Below, in pieces: positions 31,014-39,795 of a stretch of 43,187 nt of DNA (position 1 is its first letter; every line of letters starts with the position of its first letter). Below the pieces are notes generated by a model that was not told the DNA's origin, made no database searches, and saw nothing but the letters and a program-made list of their open reading frames with translations. The translations under genes and the position numbers were made by a program. Source of the stretch: Candidatus Daviesbacteria bacterium (lineage in GTDB: Bacteria; Patescibacteriota; Microgenomatia; Daviesbacterales; UBA10151). The DNA is taken from the NCBI GenBank assembly GCA_016187025.1, contig JACPKM010000001.1, positions 1 through 43,187 on the forward strand, written 5' to 3'.

Positions 31014-31895
31014 ATGAATATCCTTACACCAGTTAATTTCCAAGATTATGAATTGCTGGACTCGGGAGAATGCCAAAGGCTGGAAAGGTTTGGTAAATAC
31101 ATCTTAGCAAGGCCTGACCCTCAAGCCATCTGGAAACCAAAACTATCACAGCATGAATGGGATAAAGCACAGGCTGTCTTTAAAAAGACCTCTGCTGAAA
31201 AAGGTTTTTGGGAGAAAAAAGGTATACCTGATAAATGGGTAATCTCCTGGAAAGATATTAAATTCCAAGTGCGCTTATCCCCTTTTAAACACACCGGAGT
31301 TTTTCCAGAACAATCTGTACATTGGGCATTTATCTCAGAAAAAATATCCCAATCAAATGATAAACCAAATGTTTTAAATCTATTTGGTTATACCGGTATT
31401 GTTTCTTTAGTTGCTGCAAAATTAGGAGCAAGAGTTACTCATGTCGATGCCTCATATCCCACTATTGGCTGGGCCAGGGAAAATCAAAAACTATCCGGTT
31501 TGGATGGCAAACCAATCCGCTGGATATTGGATGATTGTTTAAAATTTTGCCAAAGGGAGGAAAAAAGAGGGGTTAAATATGATGGAATTATCATGGACCC
31601 TCCTATATATGGACATGGACCAAAGGGAGAAAAATGGGATTTTAATGAGAGTTTTCCTAGACTGATGGAAATTTGTGCAAAATTATTACCTGATAATCCT
31701 CTATCTGCAAAGCAGAGAGCTTGCTCATTTATAATTGTTAATGCGTATGCAATTTCTGCATCAAGCATAATGTTAAAGAATGTTTTAAAAGACTATTTAA
31801 AGGATGGTCAAATTGAGTCAGGTGAGCTGGCTTTAAAAGAATCTAGTGGCAGATTGCTCTCTACTGGCATTTTTGCCAGATGGTCTGCTAATTAA
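31014..31895 (+). CDS. class I SAM-dependent methyltransferase (RlmI-like)
   Basis: LNLFGYTGIVSLVAAKLGARVTHVDASYPTIGWARENQKLSGL, MDPPIYGHGPKGEKWDF. Confidence 0.8.
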   Translation: MNILTPVNFQDYELLDSGECQRLERFGKYILARPDPQAIWKPKLSQHEWDKAQAVFKKTSAEKGFWEKKGIPDKWVISWKDIKFQVRLSPFKHTGVFPEQSVHWAFISEKISQSNDKPNVLNLFGYTGIVSLVAAKLGARVTHVDASYPTIGWARENQKLSGLDGKPIRWILDDCLKFCQREEKRGVKYDGIIMDPPIYGHGPKGEKWDFNESFPRLMEICAKLLPDNPLSAKQRACSFIIVNAYAISASSIMLKNVLKDYLKDGQIESGELALKESSGRLLSTGIFARWSAN

Positions 31896-31930
31896 CAAAT
31901 AAGGATTTACTTAATATTTTTTTTGAAGGG

Positions 31931-32002
31931 TGGGCGCGCTTGGGATTGAACCAAGGACCCCTTACTTATCAGATAAGTGCTCTACCACTGAGCTACGCGC
32001 CC
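31931..32002 (-). tRNA. tRNA-Ile(GAT)
   Basis: GGGCGCG...CGCGCCC acceptor; anticodon stem CTTAT/GTAAG with loop CTGATAA. Confidence 0.94.
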
Positions 32003-32094
32003 AAAACTTAGATATTCTACCATGCAATAAAATTACTTTCTAGTTTTCACTGACTTTGAATAAGAAGCTATTCATGATAACATATGAAACGTTT

Positions 32095-32165
32095 GGCCTG
32101 GTGGGAGAGGAGTTATCCAGGAGTCTGCAAAACTTCGTACGCGGATGCAAGTTCCGCCCAGGCCT
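32095..32165 (+). tRNA. tRNA-Cys(GCA) with atypical T-loop
   Basis: GGCCTGG/CCAGGCC acceptor, U73, anticodon loop CTGCAAA, T-arm GCGGA-TGCAAGT-TCCGC. Confidence 0.78.
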
Positions 32166-32178
32166 CAAATTTAAGCAC

Positions 32179-32206
32179 AAAAAATCCCCTCAAGAGGGGA
32201 TTTTAA
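32179..32206. terminator. bidirectional intrinsic terminator between tRNA-Cys (+) and 16S (-)
   Basis: aaaaaatcccctcaagaggggatttt: 7-bp TCCCCTC/GAGGGGA stem flanked by A-run and T-run, functional in both orientations. Confidence 0.8.
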
Positions 32207-32838
32207 GATTTTAATTCCAAAAAAGTGGTGGGTTTATGAATCCCGATAAATCGGGAGAAAGTTATTTATAGAAGACTTTCAAACTTCTTTCACCTTATGC
32301 GTGACATAAGTTGATCTGGATCAAACCGTGGCTACCTTCCTTGCGGATTAAGGAATCCTCCAATTTGATCTATATCTCCAGAAAGGAGGTGATCCATCCC
32401 CAGCTTCGGCTAGGGATACCTTGTTACGACTTAAGCCTCATCGCTGGTTTCACCTTCTATCTATATACATAGATATTCGGGTGCCCCCAACTTTGCTGCC
32501 TTGACGGGCGGTGTGTACAAGACCCGAGAACGTATTCACCGCGGCCCGCTGATCCGCGATTACTAGCAATTCCAACTTCATGAGGTCGAGTTGCAGACCT
32601 CAATCTGAACTGAGGCGAAATTTCAGAGATTAGCTTCTTATTACTAAGTCGCTGCTCATTGTTTTTCGCCATTGTAGGGTGTGTGTCGCCCAGGGCGTAA
32701 GAACCGTGCTGACTTGACGTCATCCGCGCCTTCCTTCCCGATATAATCGGGACCGTTCCGCATGGATTATTTAACATACGGTGCGGGTTGCGCTCGTTGT
32801 CCCACTTAAGGGTACAGCTCACGCCACGAGCTGACGAC

Positions 32839-33643
32839 CATGTTAATCTACAGTTTCCTGTAGCACGGACTATACCTTCTCCCTCCTTAATATTTAGGTT
32901 AGGGAGCCAACCGTTTGAATAACCTCATTTGGCTATTCTCAATCCATAGCTATTATGGATATCAGTCTCTACGGGGCAAGTTTTACAGAATACTTTTTAA
33001 TTGCTAATGCAATTCGTTCTCTGTAACTCTTCTTTAAATATAGAACAAATGTTCTTGCAGCTTTATATTGATATAAAGTCACATTGGTCTCTCCAAACAA
33101 TTTCTGATCTCTTATAGCATCATCCTCGCTCGAATAAGCAATTCTGATACCCGATCTGTGTTTAGTATCTATGTGTCCATCACCATCTATTCTTCCAGCT
33201 AAATAAGCTGTTAAATAGCGCTCTGGTACATATAACTCTCCAGTTTTGAAAGACATAAACATTCGCGTTAAAGGTCTATTGTTAATATAAACCTGTACTG
33301 CTTCTTGCTTACGCTTATCACCTACTCTTACTTTATAAATCCTTTCTTTTATGGGGTGACTTGGCGCCACTTTTAAAAGAAACTTTGCGAATTTACTAAT
33401 AAGAATTGGGTTAACTGAGGTCAAACCAATGGAACTAGACCACCAATAACCATCTGCTAACCAAAGACCTAAAATATAGAAATCTTCAGCTGTTTTAAAG
33501 AAAAACTTGCTTCCCACGGTATTACCCATTAATTCCAGATTACCCGAAAGTAACACGAAAATCAATTAGGGCTTCACCGTTTTGGGTTGGTTGTTTTTAT
33601 CTGACATTACTGTCTGACCGGCCATCAGGTCCATTGGACCTTA
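32839..33643 (-). other. group I intron in 16S after about E. coli 1060 (805 nt)
   Basis: Exon junction GCATGGCT|GTCGTCAGC. GGCC guide for GGCU. Core AACGGTGAAGCCCTAATTGATTTTCG and GAAGGTATAGTCC. Terminal G. Confidence 0.9.
32969..33565 (-). CDS. two-motif LAGLIDADG homing endonuclease (16S intron)
   Basis: Motifs YILGLWLADGYWW and LTAYLAGRIDGDGHID; likely start is MGNTVGS, inside the ORF. Confidence 0.88.
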   Translation of the reverse strand: MIFVLLSGNLELMGNTVGSKFFFKTAEDFYILGLWLADGYWWSSSIGLTSVNPILISKFAKFLLKVAPSHPIKERIYKVRVGDKRKQEAVQVYINNRPLTRMFMSFKTGELYVPERYLTAYLAGRIDGDGHIDTKHRSGIRIAYSSEDDAIRDQKLFGETNVTLYQYKAARTFVLYLKKSYRERIALAIKKYSVKLAP

Positions 33644-33760
33644 GCCATGCAGCATCTGTGTACCACCCTCGAAGGTCACACGTTTCCGTGCGCTTGCAGG
33701 TACATGTCAAGCCCTGGTGAGGTGTTTCGCTTTGTATCGAATTAAACCACACGCTCCACT

Positions 33761-33794
<34 letters not shown>

Positions 33795-34226
33795 TAAACT
33801 TGCGTTCGTACTCCCCAGGCGGGATGCTTAACGCGTTAGCTGCGACAGCCAAAAAATCGGCTATCTAGCATCCATCGTTTACAGCTAGGAATACACAGGT
33901 CTCTAATCTGTTTCTCTCCCCTAGCTTTCGTGCCTCAGCGTCATTAGTTTGTTAGATGTCTGCCTACGCCTTTGACGTTCCCAATCATATCAACGCATTT
34001 CACTGCTCCATGATTGGTTCCAACATCCTCCCAAACAATCAAGAATAACCATCTTCTGCCCAAATCCGTGGTTAGGCCACGGGCTTTCAAACAGAATGCG
34101 TCATTCCGCCTACGCAACACTTTACGCCCAATGAATCCGGATAACGCTTGCCGCCTACGTATTACCGAGGCTTCTGGCACGTAGTTAGCAGCGGCTTATT
34201 CGCATATTACCGTCATAATCTTCATA

Positions 34227-34257
<31 letters not shown>

Positions 34258-34601
34258 AATCCTCCACGCGGCGTCGCTCGGTCAGGCTTTCGCCCATTGC
34301 CGAATATTCCCAGTTGCTGCCATCCGTAGATGTACGGGCCGTGTCGCAGTCCCGTTGTGGCTGACCGACCTCTCAGTCCAGCTACCCGTCGTCGCCTTGG
34401 TAGGCAATTACCCCACCAACTAGCTGATAGGACGCAGGCTCATCTTAAAGCGCATTGCTGCTTTAATCTCGCGATCGCATTGGAAATTACCCCCGATTTC
34501 TCGGGGCTATGTCCAACTTTAAGGTAGATTCCCACGCATTACTCACCCGTCCGCCGGTTGTACTTCGATTGCTCTCAGTACCCCCTTGACTTGCATGCTT
34601 A

Positions 34602-34644
<43 letters not shown>

Positions 34645-34914
34645 AAAAAGAAAAAACGAGGTTGTAGTTTTACAACCTAATTTTAAAACCCACCACTTCT
34701 CCGGAATTAAAAAACCTGCCTGCCGGCAGGTTGGCCGAAGAGTGGTTTTTAAATAAATTCACTTCTTCGGTTGTTAAGGTGCCCTTCGACTACGCTCAGG
34801 GTAAACCCTCCGATAAACTCAGGATAAGCTTACCAGATCGTAGTCAAAGATAAATTGTGAAGTAGTATTCTTTGTTAGAACTTTCTCCAATCTGTCCAAC
34901 TTAAGGACGTGGAC

Positions 34915-34943
34915 ATTTTAACCTAATCAAGCTGTACTGTCAA
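34915..34943 (-). promoter_or_regulatory. 16S rRNA promoter
   Basis: Minus strand TTGACA-N17-TAAAAT about 265 nt upstream of mature 16S. Confidence 0.75.
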
Positions 34944-34963
34944 TCTTTCGATATGACTCATCT

Positions 34964-36225
34964 AAAATCCGAATGAAACTGAATCATTGAATCATGAGAA
35001 AATCCGAATGAAAATCATCCTCTAAGGAAGGAGGTGATTTTCATGAAGAAAGAAGAAAAATATGCAATCATCAGGGCATTTGCTAAAGATTACAAGAGAT
35101 CAGGCAAAAATGAGAGGGGTAGAATCCTTGCTGAGGTCTCCAAACTAACAGGCTACTACAAAACCTATGCTTGTGAGCTTCTAACAAAACCCCCATCTTC
35201 TAAAAGATTGAAGATTAAAAGGGTTAGATTTTCTAAATACTTGAAAGTTTGGAATGTGCTTAAAAAATTGTGGGCAACATCAAACTTTGCTTGTGGGAAG
35301 ATATTGGTTGAAGCCATACCAGGACTTTTGGAAAGTATGATTAGGTTTGGTGAGATTAAAGTTACCAGGGAGAAAAGGAAATTGCTGCTTAAAATCTCTG
35401 CATCAACTTGTGACAGATTGCTCAAGAGTGAAAGAAAGAAACTTGAGATTAAAGGCAGATCAGGAACTAAACCTGGACCACTTTTAAAGCATCAAATACC
35501 AGTTAGGATATTCACTCCCTGGGATGAACAAACTCCGGGATTTGTAGAGATTGATTATGTAGCTCATTGTGGAGAAACCCCTAGCTGATACTTACATATC
35601 TAGCCTTGATGCCATAGACATTGCTACAACTTGGACTGAGAAGGAAGCTTGTTTAGGAAAATCTGAAAGGGTAACTGTTGAAGCTTTTGAGGCTTTGGAG
35701 ACAAGATTCCCTTTTAAGATTTTGGGGGTTGATTCAGATAATGATGCTCTGTTCATTAACTGGCATTTCTTAAGAATGACCAAGAGGAAGGAAATTACTT
35801 TTACCAGATCAAGGACATACAGGAAAAATGATCAGGCCCATATTGAGCAGAAAAACTGGTCAACTGTGAGAAAGATTATTGGGTACAGGAGGTTAGAGAC
35901 AGAAAAGCAGCTTAAAATTCTAAATCAGATCTACCAGCTGCTTTCTGATTACTTAAACTTTTTCATCCCCACCCTAAAGCTTGTGAGAAAAGAACACATA
36001 GGCTCCAGGGTTAAAAGGATTTATGACAAAGCTACTACTCCTTACCAAAGAGTTTTAAATCATCCTAACATTGATGAAGATACCAAACTCAAATTAAAGA
36101 GTAAATATCTCACTCTAAATCCTGCTGCCCTTTTAAGAGAGATTAACAGGCTGACCCGTCAATTACTTAAAGGTTGATTTGGTTCTGATTTAAACTGAGG
36201 CAATGATTATCCGTTCGTTCGGATT
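34964..36225 (+). mobile_element. IS element with duplicated left end and frameshifted DDE transposase
   Basis: Left-end 15-mer aaaatccgaatgaaa twice (34964, 34999); inverted-like cgttcggattct at the right end; transposase between. Confidence 0.7.
35034..36177 (+). pseudogene. integrase-catalytic-domain transposase in two overlapping frames
   Basis: RIFTPWDEQTPGFVEIDYVAHCGE (ORF 35034-35588), then +1 frame PLADTYISSLDAIDIATTWTEKEA...GVDSDN...RKNDQAHIEQKNWSTVRK (ORF 35569-36177). Confidence 0.8.
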
Positions 36226-37313
36226 CTATCGTGATGCATAACGTCTTTTGAACAGGCAGACCACATAGGTAACACTTGGAAGAAATTTTCTTGAGCATAC
36301 TCCAGGGGTGTCAGGTAATCAAGAGCCTCGTGTGGTCTGTATGAGTTGTATTTAACAAGCCAGACGGTTAGATCTTCATTAGCCTTTTGTATATCATCCA
36401 ACCCTACCTCAGAATATTTCAACCATTCATGCTAAACAGTACTGTTAAATCTTTCCAGGGCAGGGTTGTCCTTTGGTGTATATGGTCTTGAGTATACCTG
36501 GAGTATATTTAGAGTCTCACAGGCCCTCTCAAAACTCCCTTTAAACTCAGAGCCATTATCCTGATGCATTAAGTTAACCCTGCCTTCAGCCAGGTACATT
36601 AACCTTTTTAAAAAGTCTTCTGCAAAGCCGGAAGAGTTAGTGGTGTAAACCCTGGCAAAAGCTATTTTGCTTAAATGCTCAATAGCTGTGAATATGACTC
36701 TCCTTTGTCCGTACCACCAGATAATAATGGCATCAATGTGCCAAAGGAATCCAAATTGGTTAATCTGTGAAACTGTCTCTTTGATTTCATGAATTCTCAA
36801 TGTAGGCTTGGATTGAGCTTTCTTTTCAACTAAATATTCATGCTCCTTTAAATCAGGATACAGTTTGTGCGTCCTGATGACCCTTTCGATCTTCCAGGTT
36901 GAGATGTTCTCTCCGTACTCCCTAAAGTAGATCCTTTTGAGTTTTCTTTTGCCCAGCTCCATATTCTTTTTCCTCAACTCTAAAATCCTTGCCTCCTCTT
37001 TAAAAGTAACCATCCATCCCCTTAACTTAATTGGTCTTTTAGACTGCTCTTCCAGGAACCTTAAATTAGTTTCATTAAACCTGTCTAACCATTTATGTAG
37101 AGTTTTTCTGGATATTCCAAAATGTGATGCTGTATGTGAAGCATTTTCCCGGCTAACTGTATGGTAGAAGATTATCCATTCAAGCCTGAGTTGGGCAGCA
37201 AGGGTTAACTGATCTTTCCCCAACCTCCTTAAAAGAATCCATTTCTCCGGAATGATGACCTTTTTCTGTACCTTAAAATATGCAAGACTAACTGATTTTG
37301 CAAATCTGTCCAT
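36207..37313 (-). pseudogene. IS481-like transposase interrupted by an in-frame TAG
   Basis: HTH N-terminus, FLWHIDAIIIWWYGQRR, HQDNGSEFKGSF, RPYTPKDNPALERFNSTV*HEWLKYSEVG...YNSYRPHEALDYLTPLEY; TAG at 36432-36434 in the same frame. Confidence 0.82.
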
Positions 37314-37396
37314 CGGTTTTAAATCACCTCCTCAAGCTAATTATTCTAGCTCAGAAGTGTTACCGATGTATCTCAGCCTACTCACCTCGCTGGGAT

Positions 37397-37993
37397 CTAT
37401 TTCCCTAAAAAGGGATTAGCACCGTTAAATACTATCTCAGGAGTATGATTATTAATTACATCTTCAGAAACACCGTACTTGAGGTTATATAATTTATCAA
37501 CTGCGCCAAATAAGGCTTTGCTAAAATTAAAGCCCAATGTCTCAGATACCTTTTTGACTTCTTCTTCAGACTTCCCTTCTATCTCAATGAAAGGTTCTAA
37601 AAACGGCCATTCGTCAATAGTAATGTCAACTCCATCCAAATTCCATAGCTCCCTCTTTGTCTCTTGATAGGCTTTTTTCTGGCAACCTATGGACTCGAGA
37701 AGCAAAGCTGCTTGGATAAAACTACTAATCTCAAGATAAATCTCTTTTTGGTTTTCAATTTTATCCCCATCCACCACTTTTAAACTCATTGTAACCTTAT
37801 CTCCCTCATCTCTAACCCTTAACCATCCACCTTTTATCTCGTGGTTTTTGGGCAAATTAAAAACTACCCGCCTTTGCAAAAATTCTTTTTTGATTAGCTT
37901 TGCTCCTGCCTTTTTAAGGACTTTTCTTATCTTGTTCTTATCGATATTAGGAAATTTTGCTTCTAATTCAGTATCCATAAAATTATTGATCAA
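37397..37993 (-). CDS. CYTH domain protein (CyaB/triphosphatase-like)
   Basis: ELEAKF (ExExK-like), GGWLRVRDEGDKVTMSLKVV, DGVDITIDEWPFLEPFIEIEGKSEEEV. Confidence 0.85.
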   Translation of the reverse strand: MINNFMDTELEAKFPNIDKNKIRKVLKKAGAKLIKKEFLQRRVVFNLPKNHEIKGGWLRVRDEGDKVTMSLKVVDGDKIENQKEIYLEISSFIQAALLLESIGCQKKAYQETKRELWNLDGVDITIDEWPFLEPFIEIEGKSEEEVKKVSETLGFNFSKALFGAVDKLYNLKYGVSEDVINNHTPEIVFNGANPFLGK

Positions 37994-39182
37994 TTACTGC
38001 CATCATATAATAACCTTTTACAGTTTTTATTTTGCTAACTTGGATTTTTTTCGTATTTTTAAAACCGATTTCCATGATCGACTTAAATTGATGAAAAGAG
38101 AGAAATAACCCTCCATGATCTTTCAAGAAATTTACATAATAATAATTCCAAGCATTTGCTAATAAGGTTAGTTTTGGATTCTCAATATCCATTATTATGA
38201 TTCTTTTGCCTAGTCTTTTTAATGTGTTAATCATAATTTCCATTTCGTCTGCATTACGCATATGATGCATCACATTTTTACATATTACTACATCGAATCT
38301 AATTTTAAACTTTAATTCAAGCAAGTTATGGTTTGTAAATACAATCCCTTTATCAGTTGATCCTTTTATCAGAAGCTGCATTGAAGACCGGGCAATGTCG
38401 TTAGCAACTACTAACTTAACTTTATCTGCTAATTTTAGAACCAGACGATCGTCACCACAGGCTATATCTAATACTGTAAGAGATTTCGAAGGTTTTAGCT
38501 GTAAAACCTTTTCTAGAATTACATTCTGCAGAACTTTTGAACTGAAATGATAGCTTATTGGTTTTATTACAAATCTATTAAACTTATTTGCCAAACCTAA
38601 ATCAGCATGATGTTCAACCTCTTCTACAGGTGGTTCTATTATTTTACCCGATAGAATTTTCTTACCAAGTTTAAGTATACGAAGATCTTTATTATTCAGA
38701 TTTATTTCAATGTCATGGGAAAAAGCTCCATCTTGAAAGGAATTTGAATCTTGTAGAAGCCTACCCATATAAGCTAACCCCAGATGATTGATCGGTCGAC
38801 GACCTGCAGTTAGATAAGTGTTCCTTACTAAAGATATCGGATATGCTTCAACCAAAGTATTACCCGTTTCCTTAGAAACTATCCGATCTAAGGCTTGATC
38901 AAACCCCTCGCCTTTTTGTACCCAACCTCCAACCAATTCCCACGTCTGATGACCGCTTCTAATAAAATCTCTCTGTATAAAAAACTCTCTACTACTGTTA
39001 TATAAGGCTATAACGATAAAATATCTTCCTTTAAGACAGTAGTTATAAAAAGCTTCTGAAATCTGTTCGCTATTTTCAAGTCTTGGTAAACCATAGAGTA
39101 ATTGATAGGTATTTAAAAAGGACTCTAAACCCTCAGTCCAATCCCTATTTGAGTTAATAATATTATCAATATCAGAGTTCAT
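37983..39182 (-). CDS. degenerate Nudix domain fused to class I SAM methyltransferase
   Basis: N-terminal GGWVQKGEGFDQALDRIVSKETGN (Nudix-box-like); C-terminal LTVLDIACGDDRLVLKLADKVKLVVANDIARSSMQ...FDVVICKNVMHHM. Confidence 0.78.
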   Translation of the reverse strand: MNSDIDNIINSNRDWTEGLESFLNTYQLLYGLPRLENSEQISEAFYNYCLKGRYFIVIALYNSSREFFIQRDFIRSGHQTWELVGGWVQKGEGFDQALDRIVSKETGNTLVEAYPISLVRNTYLTAGRRPINHLGLAYMGRLLQDSNSFQDGAFSHDIEINLNNKDLRILKLGKKILSGKIIEPPVEEVEHHADLGLANKFNRFVIKPISYHFSSKVLQNVILEKVLQLKPSKSLTVLDIACGDDRLVLKLADKVKLVVANDIARSSMQLLIKGSTDKGIVFTNHNLLELKFKIRFDVVICKNVMHHMRNADEMEIMINTLKRLGKRIIIMDIENPKLTLLANAWNYYYVNFLKDHGGLFLSFHQFKSIMEIGFKNTKKIQVSKIKTVKGYYMMAVIDQ

Positions 39183-39795
39183 GAGTTAAGTTAATTACCT
39201 GTTCAGTAACGGCTTGGGCATCATCAAAAGTGGTATCCACCATCATTAAAGGATGTCTAAGTCGTTTGGCCCATTTTAGATACCCTTCAGAAATTTGGTT
39301 ATTTATTTTCATGTTAAGTATATCTATATCGTTTGCCCCCCTCTCGTGCATTCTTCTAACCCTCTCTTCCTCTGAGCAAGTCAAGACAAATGTTTTCCTG
39401 GGAATTGGAACACTTCTTATTAAAGGGTAGGCGGCAGCTAGTACTATTGGAGACACACCCATTGCTTCGTGAGCAGCTAAAGTAGTTAGCACATACCTAT
39501 CAAAAAATACCGGTTCCCTAGAACTTAATTCCCTTGCTTGATAACCCGCATAAGCTACACCTGTTAAATAGTATAGGAAACGTATATCTGTTCTGGAGTG
39601 TTCAAATCGAGGACGATATTTCTTAAATGCCTCTGGAGGAGTAGCCCAAACTGAATAACCTGCATCCTTCAGGTTTGTAACTACTGTTGTTTTACCGGCT
39701 GCATCCAGACCTTCAATGGCAAATATTCCTGACATTAATTTTACTTTCTGAACAGGTTTTAGTTTTTGGGCTATTTCATGGGTATTTTTACCCAA
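39172..39795 (-). CDS. thymidylate kinase-like P-loop kinase
   Basis: MSGIFAIEGLDAAGKTTVVTNL (Walker A), FFDRYVLTTLAAHEA (DRY), C-terminal LID-like ERVRRMHERG. Likely start at MSGIF. Confidence 0.8.
   Translation of the reverse strand: MGKNTHEIAQKLKPVQKVKLMSGIFAIEGLDAAGKTTVVTNLKDAGYSVWATPPEAFKKYRPRFEHSRTDIRFLYYLTGVAYAGYQARELSSREPVFFDRYVLTTLAAHEAMGVSPIVLAAAYPLIRSVPIPRKTFVLTCSEEERVRRMHERGANDIDILNMKINNQISEGYLKWAKRLRHPLMMVDTTFDDAQAVTEQVINLTHEL

Noticed and set aside
34715-34830. CCTGCCTGCCGGCAGG and CCCTTCGACTACGCTCAGGG palindromes upstream of 16S
   Set aside because: Common-looking intergenic hairpin types; without a genome-wide count I cannot claim a repeat family.
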